This document shows, piece by piece, positions 25,123-34,427 of a DNA stretch of 43,453 nucleotides. The DNA is taken from positions 1 to 43,453 of the forward strand of contig NZ_CAFK01000345.1 of NCBI RefSeq assembly GCF_000239815.1, read 5' to 3'. Under the pieces are notes generated by a model. It was not told the origin of the DNA, did not search any database, and worked only from the letters and a program-made list of their open reading frames with translations. Numbering within the stretch: the stretch's first letter is position 1; each line of letters starts with the position of its first letter. The translations under genes and the position numbers were made by a program. Source of the stretch: Bradyrhizobium sp. STM 3843 (GTDB lineage: Bacteria > Pseudomonadota > Alphaproteobacteria > Rhizobiales > Xanthobacteraceae).

Positions 25123-26565
25123 TCAGCTCCTGCGAACCGTTGCGTAGGCCGCGAGCGCGCGTTCGCGCGCCCGCTTATGGTCGACGATCGGGGCCGGATA
25201 GGTCCGGCCGAGAGCGATGCCGGCGCTGGCAAGCTCGAGCGGGGCGGCACGCCAAGGCTGGTGGATAAGTGGCGCCGGCAGCTTCGCCAGCCCGGGCACC
25301 CACCGCCGGACGTAGGCGCCGTCGGGATCGAATTTCTCGCCTTGCAGCACGGGATTGAAGACGCGGAAGTAGGGCGCGGCATCGGCGCCGCAGCCCGCAA
25401 CCCACTGCCAGCCCGCCGGATTATTGGCGGGATCCGCGTCGACCAGCGTGTCCCAGAACCATTGTTCGCCGGCCCGCCAATCGATCAGCAGGTGCTTGAC
25501 CAGGAACGACGCGACCACCATGCGCACGCGGTTATGCATGGTTCCGCTGTGCCAGAGCTGGCGCATCCCGGCATCCACGATCGGGTAGCCGGTCTCGCCG
25601 CGCTGCCAGGACGCAAGCGCCGGGGCGTCGTCGCGCCAGGGGAAGTCGTCGAAGGACGTCTGCAGGTTGCAGGTCGCGAGATCGGGGCGGTCGTATAGCA
25701 ATTGCCGGCTGAACTCGCGCCAGCCAAGTTCGCTGAGGAATTTGTCGATGCCCGCCGCCTGTGCCGGATGCTCGCTCGCGGCAAAGCGGGCGGCGTGCCA
25801 GACCTGTCGCGGACCGATCTCGCCGAAACGCAGATGGGGGGCGAGATGCGAGGTCGCATCGAGGTCGGGGCGGTCGCGATCGGCGGCATAGGTTTTGGCG
25901 GTCTGCCCGAGGAACGTGGCGAGCCGCTGCTGCGCGGCAGCCTCGCCGGGCTGCCATCTCGCGCGCAAACCACCAGCCCAGTCCGGCCTGGTCGGCTCGA
26001 GTTGGAGATCCTCGACCGCAAGACTCGCAATGCCCGCAACCGGCGGCAACGATCGGGGCGCCGGCAGCGGGGCTGGCGGATCGCCCATCGCGAGCACGCG
26101 CTTCCAGAACGGCGTGAACACCCGAAGGCCGCGGCCATCCTTGGCCCGCAGCATGGCGGGATCGACCAGAAGATCGTCGGGAAAGCTCCGGCTCTCGATT
26201 CCCAGCGCAGCCAGCGCCTCTTCGACCTCGGCCGCGACCGCGCGTTGCGGCGCCTGGGCCACATCGTTCCAGAACACGGCTGCCGCGTTGGTCTCGGACG
26301 CGAGCGCACGCAGCACGTCTGCAGGCGCGCCACGGCGCAGCACAAGCTCGCCGCCGACGGCGCGGAGGCTTGCCTGCAACGACCGCAGCGACTGCGCCAG
26401 CCACCAGCGCGACGCGCCGCCCAGCGGCCGGACGTCCGGGCTTCTGTCGTCGAATACAAAGACGCAGATCACCGGCGCGCCGGCGCTTGCGGCTGCATGC
26501 ACGGCAGGGTGGTCCGAGAGGCGCAGGCTCTCGCGGAACCATGCGATATAGGGCCGCACGGGCAT
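25123..26565 (-). CDS. phrB: deoxyribodipyrimidine photolyase (cryptochrome/photolyase family)
   Basis: The product is 480 aa, the usual length for class I photolyases. The N-terminal Rossmann domain reads YIAWFRESLRLSDHPAVHAA and binds the antenna chromophore. The C-terminal FAD domain has ELGWREFSRQLLYDRPDLAT, GETGYPIVDAGMRQLWHSGT, MHNRVRMVVASFLVKHLLID and the long WVAGCGADAAPYFRVFNPVL block. It repairs cyclobutane dimers with blue light. GAGAGG precedes the ATG. The gene starts divergently from the chemoreceptor gene. Confidence 0.93.
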   Translation of the reverse strand: MPVRPYIAWFRESLRLSDHPAVHAAASAGAPVICVFVFDDRSPDVRPLGGASRWWLAQSLRSLQASLRAVGGELVLRRGAPADVLRALASETNAAAVFWNDVAQAPQRAVAAEVEEALAALGIESRSFPDDLLVDPAMLRAKDGRGLRVFTPFWKRVLAMGDPPAPLPAPRSLPPVAGIASLAVEDLQLEPTRPDWAGGLRARWQPGEAAAQQRLATFLGQTAKTYAADRDRPDLDATSHLAPHLRFGEIGPRQVWHAARFAASEHPAQAAGIDKFLSELGWREFSRQLLYDRPDLATCNLQTSFDDFPWRDDAPALASWQRGETGYPIVDAGMRQLWHSGTMHNRVRMVVASFLVKHLLIDWRAGEQWFWDTLVDADPANNPAGWQWVAGCGADAAPYFRVFNPVLQGEKFDPDGAYVRRWVPGLAKLPAPLIHQPWRAAPLELASAGIALGRTYPAPIVDHKRARERALAAYATVRRS

Positions 26566-26632
26566 TGCTTTGGTGCCTCTCTACCGCCGATTGCGCGGAC
26601 TCTCGTAATTTTCTGTGCCGGAATTAACGGGC

Positions 26633-28399
26633 ATGGAAACCAAATACGGGCAGTATGAGACCCGGTTGCAGTCCCAAAAAAGGTCGAAGCAGTTGTCCCT
26701 CAAGTTCAAGCTGGGCACGAAGGCGCTTGTCGGCGCCGCCCTCGTCATCGCGCTCAACACCGCGCTCGTCATCGGCGCGGCGTATTGGTCGCTGACCTCG
26801 GATTTTACCGAGCGCGCCAAGAAGGACATCGAGGGCAACCTGCGCACGCTGGCGCTGACCTTCGCCGAGTCCTTCAAGGACGCCAAGGTCAGCTTGCAGA
26901 ACGGCGCGGTGGTCCGAATCGAGATTCCGGCGTTCCCTGAATTGAAGGATCACGCCATCGTCGACCGCGCGGTCTCCTATGTCGGCGGCAACGCGACCTT
27001 GTTCATCTACGACGATGCGAGCGGGCAGTTCGTGCGCCGCTCGACCAATGTGAAAAAGGAGAACGGCGAGCGCGCGGTCGGTACCCAGCTGGCGGCTGAC
27101 CATCCGGGGCAGGCGAGCCTGCGGCGTGGTGAAGCCTATAAGGGTCCTGCGACGCTGTTCGGCAAGTCGTTCATGACCGCCTATTTCCCGCTGGTGAATC
27201 CAGCCGGGAAGGTGATCGGCATCCTCTATGTCGGCGTGCCCATGGCCGAGCTCGACGCCATGCTGGCCCAGGCAATGCAGACCATGGTGATCGCCGCTGC
27301 CATTGCGGCGCTGCTCGTGCTTGGGCTGACGGTGCTGGTCGTGCGCCGCGTTACCAAGCCGCTTGCATCGGTCACCGCCGCGCTCACCGGCATTGCCGAG
27401 GGCCGCAACGACATCGCCATCGACTGCGACGATCGCGGCGACGAGATCGGCGAGATCGCACGGACCTTGGAGGTCTTCCGCAGCGCATCGAGCGAGCGCC
27501 AGCGGCTGCGGGAAGAACAGGCGGCTGCGGCAGCCGCTTCGGCCCAGCACCGCCGGGCCGAGCTGACGCGCTTTGTGGATGGGTTCCAGGCCAGTGTCGG
27601 CGGCATCATCGAGCACGTCATGAGCGCATCCGGCGAGTTCGAACAGGTGGCGCGGAGCCTGACCCAGACGGCCAAGACCACCGCCGAACTGTCCGGCAAA
27701 TCCGCCGGTGCCTCGGAGTCGGCCTCCGAGCATGTCCGCACGGCTGCGACAGCATCGGAAGAGCTGTCGGGCGCGATCGGCGAGATCACCCGGCGCGTGA
27801 CCGAGTCGACCGCGATCGCAACCGAGGCCGTCAAGCAGGCGTCCGCCACCGACCAGCGCATCAAGGAGCTGTCGGACGCCGCCAGCCGGATCGGCGACGT
27901 GGTCAAGCTGATCACGACCATCGCCGAGCAGACCAATTTGCTCGCGCTCAATGCGACCATCGAGGCGGCGCGGGCGGGTGATGCCGGCCGCGGCTTTGCC
28001 GTGGTGGCCCAGGAGGTGAAGACCCTGGCCGGCCAGACGGCGAAGGCGACCGAGGAGATTTCCAGCCAGATCGCCAATATGCAGCAGGTGACGCAGGAAT
28101 CGGTCGAGGCGATCAAGGCGATCGGCCGGACCATCGAGCGGATCAGCGAGATCGCAGCATCGATCTCGTCGGCCGTCGAGCAGCAGCGCGCGGCAACCGA
28201 AAACATCACCCAGAGCGTCCGTTTCGCCGCCAGCGGCACGGCGGAGGTCGTCAGCAACATCCGCAGCGCCGCGCGCGGGGCGGATGAGACCGGCGAAAGC
28301 TCCAACCGCATGTTCGCGTCCGCGCAGGCGCTGTCGGGCGAGAGCCTGCGGCTGAAGGAAGAAGTGCAGAACTTCCTGAACGGCATGCGCGCGGCGTAA
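26633..28399 (+). CDS. methyl-accepting chemotaxis protein with Cache-type sensor
   Basis: The product is 588 aa from ATG 26633; GTG at 26615 is an alternative. Membrane helix ~30-52, a periplasmic single-Cache-like domain (~55-215, with ATLFGKSFMTAYFPLVNPAG and ILYVGVPMAELDAMLA), a second helix ~225-245, HAMP (RRVTKPLASVTAALTGIAEG), then the cytoplasmic coiled coil with the kinase-binding hairpin EQTNLLALNATIEAARAGD. It should sense a small ligand and control CheA. It converges with HyuB, 17 bp apart. Confidence 0.9.
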   Translation: METKYGQYETRLQSQKRSKQLSLKFKLGTKALVGAALVIALNTALVIGAAYWSLTSDFTERAKKDIEGNLRTLALTFAESFKDAKVSLQNGAVVRIEIPAFPELKDHAIVDRAVSYVGGNATLFIYDDASGQFVRRSTNVKKENGERAVGTQLAADHPGQASLRRGEAYKGPATLFGKSFMTAYFPLVNPAGKVIGILYVGVPMAELDAMLAQAMQTMVIAAAIAALLVLGLTVLVVRRVTKPLASVTAALTGIAEGRNDIAIDCDDRGDEIGEIARTLEVFRSASSERQRLREEQAAAAAASAQHRRAELTRFVDGFQASVGGIIEHVMSASGEFEQVARSLTQTAKTTAELSGKSAGASESASEHVRTAATASEELSGAIGEITRRVTESTAIATEAVKQASATDQRIKELSDAASRIGDVVKLITTIAEQTNLLALNATIEAARAGDAGRGFAVVAQEVKTLAGQTAKATEEISSQIANMQQVTQESVEAIKAIGRTIERISEIAASISSAVEQQRAATENITQSVRFAASGTAEVVSNIRSAARGADETGESSNRMFASAQALSGESLRLKEEVQNFLNGMRAA

Positions 28400-28416
28400 G
28401 GCCGGCGCATGCTCGC

Positions 28417-30075
28417 TCACCGCACGGACCCGTAAACTTCAGCGGCCTGCTCGGCCGAGACGAGTCCGCTCTCGACGTCTTCGCGTACGCGCTCCGGCGC
28501 GCGCGCCTGGGGATTGCCGATCCCGGCACCGCCAGGGGTCATCACCACCAGCCGGTCATCGGGCGGAATGGTCTGGAACCCCTTGCCGCGCAGCTTCTGG
28601 CCGGATGCGAGGCCGACATAGCCCGCTTGACCGTCACGTCCGCCGTCGCGGCCGCGCGCCGGATGGTCGATACGGTCGAAGGCGGCCAGGATCTCGAACG
28701 ACGCGCCGACGCCGCTGCCGACCTCGATGATTTGGCCGAGCCCGCCGCGGGTGCGGCCGGCGCCGCCGGAATCAGGCCGCAGCTCCTTGCGCCAGAAGAT
28801 CAGCGGCGTCTGCGTTTCCGCGATCTCGACCGGGGTGCCGCGCACGCCGCTCGGGTAAGCCGTCGCCGACAGCCCGTCCTTGGCGAAGCGGGCGCCGGTA
28901 CCGCCATTCGACGTCACCGCCATCGAGAACCCGTAATTGCCGCCGGCGCCGGAACGGGTCTGGCCGCGCACATTGAGATTCCACAGGCACGAGGTGCCTT
29001 CGGCGGGCACCCGCTCGGGGATGATCTGGCGCAGGCAGCCGAACACGACGTCGGGCAGCATCTGGCCGATCACATGGCGCGAGGCCACCGGCGCCGGCTT
29101 GGGCGCGTTGAGGATCGCGCCGGAAGGAGCGGAGACCGTGAGCGGCGCCAAAGAGCCGGCATTGTTCGGGATCTGCGAAGCCACTACGCAGCCCAGCCCG
29201 AATACGGTGTACGCGGTGGTGTAGGAGAGCGGCACGTTGATGCCGAACTTCGAGGCCTGCGAGGTGCCGTCGAAATCGACGTGGATGCCGTCCTCCGAGA
29301 TGGTCAGCGCCGCCGCCAGCCTGACCGGCGCGTCGTAGCCGTCGACAATCATCTCGTTGCGCCAGGTGCCCTTGGGTAGCCTGGCGATCTCGGCCAGCAC
29401 CGCCTCGCGCGAGCGGTCGCAGATGTAGTCCCCGAGCTGATCGAGCGTCTCGATGCCGAACTCGTCCATCATCTCGACCAGGCGCTGGCAGCCGACATCG
29501 TTGCAGCCGGCCAGCGAATAGGTGTCGCCCTCGGTGTCGATGGGCAGCCGCGTATTGGCGCGGATGACAGCCATCAGCGTCTCGTTGACGACGCCCCGGT
29601 CGATCAGCTTCAGCATCGGAATGTAGAGACCTTCCATGAAGACGTCGGTGCCATCGGGCCCGAAGCCGATGCCGCCGATATCCATGAGATGGCTGGTGCA
29701 GGAGAACAGCGCGACGACCTTGCCGTCCTTGAAGCAGGGCGTGGTGACGACGAAATCGTTGAGATGGCCGGTGCCCATCCAGGGGTCGTTGGTGATGTAG
29801 GCATCGCCCGGCTTCATGCTGTGAAGCGGGAAATGCGCGATGAAGTGTTTCACCGACTCCGCCATCGAGTTGACGTGGCCTGGCGTGCCGGTGACGGCCT
29901 GCGCCAGCATGCGGCCCTGTAGGTCGAATACACCGGCAGAGAGGTCGCCGCATTCGCGCACGATCGGGCTGAAGGCGGTGCGCAGCAGCACCTGGGCCTG
30001 CTCCTCGACCACCGCGATCAGGCGGTGCCACATGATCTGCAGGTCGATCAGGCTCGCGCCGTTTGCTTGGCTCAT
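28417..30075 (-). CDS. hyuB: hydantoinase/oxoprolinase B-type subunit
   Basis: The product is 552 aa from ATG 30075; a GTG at 30081 overlapping the hyuA stop would add two residues. The family signatures are ECGDLSAGVFDLQGRMLAQA, TGTPGHVNSMAESVKHFIAH, ITNDPWMGTGHLNDFVVTTP and SHLMDIGGIGFGPDGTDVF. With HyuA it forms an ATP-dependent enzyme of the hydantoinase/5-oxoprolinase/acetone-carboxylase group; the actual substrate cannot be told from sequence. It is translationally coupled to hyuA. Confidence 0.9.
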   Translation of the reverse strand: MSQANGASLIDLQIMWHRLIAVVEEQAQVLLRTAFSPIVRECGDLSAGVFDLQGRMLAQAVTGTPGHVNSMAESVKHFIAHFPLHSMKPGDAYITNDPWMGTGHLNDFVVTTPCFKDGKVVALFSCTSHLMDIGGIGFGPDGTDVFMEGLYIPMLKLIDRGVVNETLMAVIRANTRLPIDTEGDTYSLAGCNDVGCQRLVEMMDEFGIETLDQLGDYICDRSREAVLAEIARLPKGTWRNEMIVDGYDAPVRLAAALTISEDGIHVDFDGTSQASKFGINVPLSYTTAYTVFGLGCVVASQIPNNAGSLAPLTVSAPSGAILNAPKPAPVASRHVIGQMLPDVVFGCLRQIIPERVPAEGTSCLWNLNVRGQTRSGAGGNYGFSMAVTSNGGTGARFAKDGLSATAYPSGVRGTPVEIAETQTPLIFWRKELRPDSGGAGRTRGGLGQIIEVGSGVGASFEILAAFDRIDHPARGRDGGRDGQAGYVGLASGQKLRGKGFQTIPPDDRLVVMTPGGAGIGNPQARAPERVREDVESGLVSAEQAAEVYGSVR

Positions 30076-30077
30076 GA

Positions 30078-32162
30078 TCACGCCGCCTTCCGTTCCATGA
30101 CGATGCTGCCGGCACCGTCGATATAGGCATCGAAGCTGTTGGAGATGAATGTCGAGGTCTCGTCCTCCGCGATTACCGCGGGGCCCGAAATGGTCGCGCC
30201 CGGCGCCATGTCCTCGCGGCGGAAGAGGGGGATGTCGACCACCTCGCCGGCGCGACCGTCGAAGAAATGCCGGCTGCCCGCGGCCTTGGCCGCCGGCTTG
30301 CGCGCGACCTCGGCAACGATTGCAGGCTGACGCGCGTCCGTCGTTGCCAGCACCGACCAGCTCAGCACCTCGATCGCAGCGCCCGGGATCGCCCGCTCGA
30401 ACAGCGCCGCGTAGTCGGTCTCGAACGATCGCCTGATCGCAGGGAGGTCGGCTGCTGTCAGCGGCCGGTTCGGCAGCTCGACCGTGATCTCGTGGCCCTG
30501 GCCGACATAGCGCATGAAGGCGGCGCGGCGCTCCCGGACCGGTGCGCCGGCAGCGCCTGATGCGACCAGCGCGCGCGCCTCGCTCGCCATCTCGGCCAGC
30601 AGACCGGAGACGAGCGCCGGATCGAAATCATCGAGCCTGACGTGCCGGCTGCGCACCAGCTCGTAGGCGATGGGCGCGGCTAGAAAGCCGACCGCCGAGC
30701 CGACGCCGGCATGCGAGGGCACGATGACCTTGCTGACGCCGATCTTCTCGGCCACGCGGGCTGCATGCAGGGGCGCCGCGCCGCCGAACGCGATCAGCGT
30801 GTGCTGGCCGACGACAGCGCCGCGTTCGACCGCATGCACGCGGGCGGCGCTGGCCATGTTCTCGCACACGACCTCATGCACGGCATAGGCCGCGGTTTCG
30901 GCCGACAGCCCCAGCGGCTCGCCGATGTCGCGGAGCAGGGCCTGCTTTGACAGATCAGGCGCGAGCCTGATGGTGCCGCCGGCGAAAGCGTCGGGGTCGA
31001 TCATGCCGAGCGCAACGTCCGCGTCCGTGACGGCCGGGCGTTGGCCGCCACGGCCATAGCAGGCCGGACCCGGCTCGGAGGATGCGCTCTCGGGGCCGAC
31101 CGTGACGCGCTTCAGCGCGTCGATCCGCGCGATCGAACCGCCGCCGGCGCCGATCTCGACCATCTCGATCACGGGGATGCGCACGGGAAGGCCGGAGCCT
31201 TTGAGGAAACGCGCGGCGCGGTCGACCTCGAACACGCGCGAGGTCTCCGGCTCGTAGTTCTCGATCAGGCAGATCTTGGCGGTGGTGCCGCCCATGTCGA
31301 AGGAGAGCACCTTGCGCTCGCCGATGCGGGCCGCGATCTGGCTCGCGAAGATCGCGCCGCCAGCGGGGCCGGACTCGACCAGCCGCACCGGAAAGCGCCG
31401 CGCGGTCGCGATCGAGGTGACGCCGCCGCCCGAGGTGACGAGGTAGATCGCGCCGCGGAACTGCTCGATCCTGAGCGCTTCTTCCATCCGCGCGAGATAG
31501 CTGTCCATCAGCGGCTGCACATAGGCGTTGGCGACCGCCGTCGAGGTGCGTTCATATTCCCGGATTTCGGGACAGACCTCGGAGGACAGCGTCACCGAGA
31601 TGCCCGGCATCTCCTCCTGCAGGATGCGCGCTGCCCGCTGCTCATGCGCGGGATTGGCATAGGCATGCAGGAATGCGAAGGCGACGCTTTCGACCTTCTG
31701 CTCACGCAAGTGAGGTACCAGCGCGCGCACCGCGGCCTCATCGAGCGGCAGCCTGACCTCGCCATGCGCATCGATGCGCTCCGGCACGGTGAAGCGAAGC
31801 TGTCGCGGCACCAGCGGCTTGGGCTTGTCAATCGAAAGATCATACTGGTCGTAGCGGCTCTCGGTTCCGATATCCAGAACGTCGCGAAAGCCTTGCGTCG
31901 CGATCAGGGCCGTCCTGGCGCCGCGGCGCTCGATGATGGCATTGGTCGCCAGCGTGGTGCCGTGGATGAAGACGTCGATGTCAGAGATATGGGCGTGCGA
32001 ATCGGCGAGGATCAGCCGCGTGCCGTCCAGGACCGCCTGCTCGGGACGCGTCGGCGTGGTCAGCACCTTCCGTGTCCTGCGCTCTTCGCCCACGTCCAAC
32101 ACGATGTCGGTGAACGTGCCTCCGATATCGACGGCAAGCCGCATCTCGGCCTTTGCTCGCAT
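30078..32162 (-). CDS. hyuA: hydantoinase/oxoprolinase A-type subunit
   Basis: The product is 694 aa from ATG 32162 (GGAG 11 bases upstream; ATG 32144 directly at RLAVDIGGTFTD is an alternative, and 32294 is too long). The ATP-binding actin-like motifs AVDIGGTFTDIVLDVG, HGTTLATNAIIERRGARTAL, ESGPAGGAIFASQIAARIG and LSFDMGGTTAKICL are intact, as is SEPGPACYGRGG. It phosphorylates or activates the amide substrate for the B subunit. It is the first gene of the hyuA-hyuB operon, with a repeat-filled intergenic region upstream. Confidence 0.9.
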   Translation of the reverse strand: MRAKAEMRLAVDIGGTFTDIVLDVGEERRTRKVLTTPTRPEQAVLDGTRLILADSHAHISDIDVFIHGTTLATNAIIERRGARTALIATQGFRDVLDIGTESRYDQYDLSIDKPKPLVPRQLRFTVPERIDAHGEVRLPLDEAAVRALVPHLREQKVESVAFAFLHAYANPAHEQRAARILQEEMPGISVTLSSEVCPEIREYERTSTAVANAYVQPLMDSYLARMEEALRIEQFRGAIYLVTSGGGVTSIATARRFPVRLVESGPAGGAIFASQIAARIGERKVLSFDMGGTTAKICLIENYEPETSRVFEVDRAARFLKGSGLPVRIPVIEMVEIGAGGGSIARIDALKRVTVGPESASSEPGPACYGRGGQRPAVTDADVALGMIDPDAFAGGTIRLAPDLSKQALLRDIGEPLGLSAETAAYAVHEVVCENMASAARVHAVERGAVVGQHTLIAFGGAAPLHAARVAEKIGVSKVIVPSHAGVGSAVGFLAAPIAYELVRSRHVRLDDFDPALVSGLLAEMASEARALVASGAAGAPVRERRAAFMRYVGQGHEITVELPNRPLTAADLPAIRRSFETDYAALFERAIPGAAIEVLSWSVLATTDARQPAIVAEVARKPAAKAAGSRHFFDGRAGEVVDIPLFRREDMAPGATISGPAVIAEDETSTFISNSFDAYIDGAGSIVMERKAA

Positions 32163-32440
32163 TCCAATGTCTCCACACAGACCGCAATCGAAGCCCAAGT
32201 TTGAGCAAGTTCCGTGCCTCCGCGCCAGCCGCGCATTCGGCCACGGTCCATGAGCCAGCAGCGTAGCTTGCATCTGAGGTCGCGATGCGGGCAAGGTGCA
32301 ACCGGATTGCGCGACTTGGCTGGACGCGACATGCGCGGTGCGTCGTTATTGGGAGGCGCTTCAGCGCCGAAGCAATCCAGGGTCACTGCTTCGCTTCGCT
32401 CGCAATCACGGACATCGAGAGCGACGGATATTTCCCCGTC

Positions 32441-32540
32441 GTCATTCCGGGGCGCCCGGAGGGCGAGCCCGGAATCCATACTCACGATGGTGGTTATGGA
32501 TTCCGGGCCCGCGCCGCTTCGCGGCACGTCCCGGAATGAC
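32441..32540. repeat. Bradyrhizobium-type palindromic repeat
   Basis: GTCATTCCGGG and CCCGGAATGAC form the outer arms (32441-32451, 32530-32540). CCCGGAATCCATA and TATGGATTCCGGG form an inner pair (32469-32481, 32496-32508). The mosaic 'attccggggcgcccggagggcgagc' unit is a repeat family I recognise from Bradyrhizobium. A partial copy lies at 38945. Confidence 0.75.
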
Positions 32541-32643
32541 ATCGCGTGTGTTGGAACGGTCTACCAGACATGACCCCGTAATCCCGCGGCTCGTTACGCC
32601 CGAGTTGTGCGTGAACTCATTGTCCCTCCGAAAACGAGAGGGT

Positions 32644-32743
32644 GCAGGGAATGCCGGGTGAAGGCCTCACCCATGGCCCGCCTGCGAAAGAAATGCAGGC
32701 GGCAGGTACCACAGGTGCAGCCGGATCAACCGGCATTCCCTGC
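32644..32743. repeat. second palindromic repeat block in the hyuA upstream gap
   Basis: GCAGGGAATGCCGG (32644-32657) and CCGGCATTCCCTGC (32730-32743) are perfect 14-bp arms, continuing into CGCGATGGCTTTAACGGCTG and a GC-rich run to about 32880. This composite is another repeat common in Bradyrhizobium and Nitrobacter. The rest of the 1.1-kb gap (32163-33276) contains no convincing gene. Confidence 0.65.
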
Positions 32744-33276
32744 GCGATGGCTTTAACGGCTGCTTCGCGTTCTCCCCGGTGCGCCGGGCTTGTTGGCCAC
32801 CGTTGCCTGCGCGACGCGTGAGCGTCGTCGCAAGCGTAATCCTAGCGTCGGAGGATCAGGACCGCGCGACTTGACCGTGCACACCAATGTTGTTCGTCCG
32901 CGTGAAGCTCACGCGACAACACCGACATGCCCACCGCATCCCACCCCGACGTTCGTGACGACGCGTACGCCCCTCCGCATGAGGCAGGATGCGGCGGAGT
33001 ATACATGATTTCTGAAAAAGCGAAATAGAAAATTTGCAGCGGAAGCTGGGCGGCCTGACCGGCCTGAAATGACGAGCGAAATGAGCTTTTCGGCGCGACG
33101 ATGGAGGCTCGGCGGCGTCAGGTGCATCGAGACGGCTTCCGGTCACGCCAAGCAATTGCCGCCTTGAAACGCATGTGCGACATCGCATAAACTTCCTGCT
33201 ACGGGGACCAGGCAGACTCCCCGTCAGACGCCTTCGTCCAAGCTCTGCGCAACACGCGATGTCGTGGAGCTTGCGC

Positions 33277-34329
33277 ATGGACACCGAACGGCATCCTCCT
33301 TTTCGTCACTCCGTAGCTATCCTTTCACGCGGCGATGCGTCCGCACGGCGGGACGCGACCGCGCAAAACAGCCGCTTCGTCCGCGTCTTCGAAGCCCTTG
33401 CCGCGGCTGGAATCGAGGCGCAGCCAGCGATCTACGATGAAGCCTTCGCGGATGCGGTCCGCGACCAATTGCTCGCGGTCGAGGGCGTGCTGGTCTGGGT
33501 CGATCCGATCCATCAGAGCAAGACGCGGGCGGCGCTCGACCCGCTGCTTCGCGAGGTCGCCGCGCGCGGGCCATGGGTGAGCGCACATCCCGACATCATT
33601 TTGAAAATGGGCGTCAAGGAGGTGCTGTACCGAACCCGCCATCTGGGCTGGGGCTGCGATACGCACCGCTACGACAGTGCCGCCACGTTCCGTGCTGAAT
33701 TTCCACGCCGCCTCCGCGCGGATGGTCCACGTGTTCTCAAGCAGAACCGCGGCAATGGCGGGCAGGGCGTCTGGAAAGTGGAGAGCTTGCCGGGTGCGAG
33801 AACGATGGTCCGGGTTCTGCACGCGCAGCGTGGCAGCAGGTTCGAGGACATGCCGCTCGAAGCCTTCCTCGACCGCTGCGAACCCTATTTCGGATGGGGC
33901 GGCTGCATCATCGACCAGGCCTTTCAGCCGCGCCTCCCGGAGGGGATGATCCGCTGCTATATGAGCGGATCCAAGGTCGCCGGTTTTGGACACCAGCTGA
34001 TCAAGGCCTTGGTCCCGCCGCCGCCGGAAGGTCCGGACTCTCCCGAGGCGCAACCCGGCCCTCGCATCATGCACGGACCTGACGCGTCGCCCTTCCAGGC
34101 GTTGCGGCGGCGGATGGAGGACGAGTGGACGCCGCAGATGATGGCGATGCTGGAGATCGAGGAAAGGTCGATGCCGGTGATCTGGGACGCGGATTTTCTG
34201 TACGGCCCGCGCGACGCCGGCGGCGCCGACACCTACGTGCTCTGCGAAATCAACGCGAGCTCATGTTTCGCGATCCCCGACCAAGCGCCTGCGGCGATCG
34301 CGCGGACGGTGGCCGAACGCCTGCGATAA
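33277..34329 (+). CDS. Cj0069-family ATP-grasp-like protein (350 aa)
   Basis: ATG 33277 is chosen (GGAG eight bases before); earlier Met codons give an Arg-rich extension unlike the family. The sequence has ATP-grasp features: LKQNRGNGGQGVWKVE as the glycine-rich loop and IWDADFLYGP plus YVLCEINASSCFAIPD as the metal-binding end. The name follows a Campylobacter protein of unknown function. It probably ligates a carboxylate to an amine or thiol, with unknown substrates. No partner genes stand next to it. Confidence 0.75.
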   Translation: MDTERHPPFRHSVAILSRGDASARRDATAQNSRFVRVFEALAAAGIEAQPAIYDEAFADAVRDQLLAVEGVLVWVDPIHQSKTRAALDPLLREVAARGPWVSAHPDIILKMGVKEVLYRTRHLGWGCDTHRYDSAATFRAEFPRRLRADGPRVLKQNRGNGGQGVWKVESLPGARTMVRVLHAQRGSRFEDMPLEAFLDRCEPYFGWGGCIIDQAFQPRLPEGMIRCYMSGSKVAGFGHQLIKALVPPPPEGPDSPEAQPGPRIMHGPDASPFQALRRRMEDEWTPQMMAMLEIEERSMPVIWDADFLYGPRDAGGADTYVLCEINASSCFAIPDQAPAAIARTVAERLR

Positions 34330-34363
34330 TCGTAACGCGGAGGAGTCCAATTCACCAAAACGG

Positions 34364-34400
34364 GAGCGCGGCGCCCGGCGATTTGTGCCGAGCGCCGCGT
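34364..34400. terminator. GC-rich hairpin between convergent genes
   Basis: GAGCGCGGCGCCCGGC and GCCGAGCGCCGCGT pair over 13 bp with one mismatch around a short loop (TGATTTGT region). It lies between the stop of the ATP-grasp gene (34329) and the stop of the DUF1269 gene (34428) and may serve both. There is no strong T-run. Confidence 0.5.
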
Positions 34401-34427
34401 CGCTGCTTGAGACGGAGAGGGGCGTCG

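Noticed and set aside
26624..28420. Long open frame of 598 codons on the minus strand opposite the chemoreceptor
   Set aside because: Its translation is Arg/Gly/Leu-rich with no recognisable domain, and it lies fully opposite a clear chemoreceptor; it is a high-GC shadow.
30628..32204. Plus-strand frames opposite hyuA (up to 387 codons)
   Set aside because: They are antisense shadows of the strongly supported hyuA reading frame.
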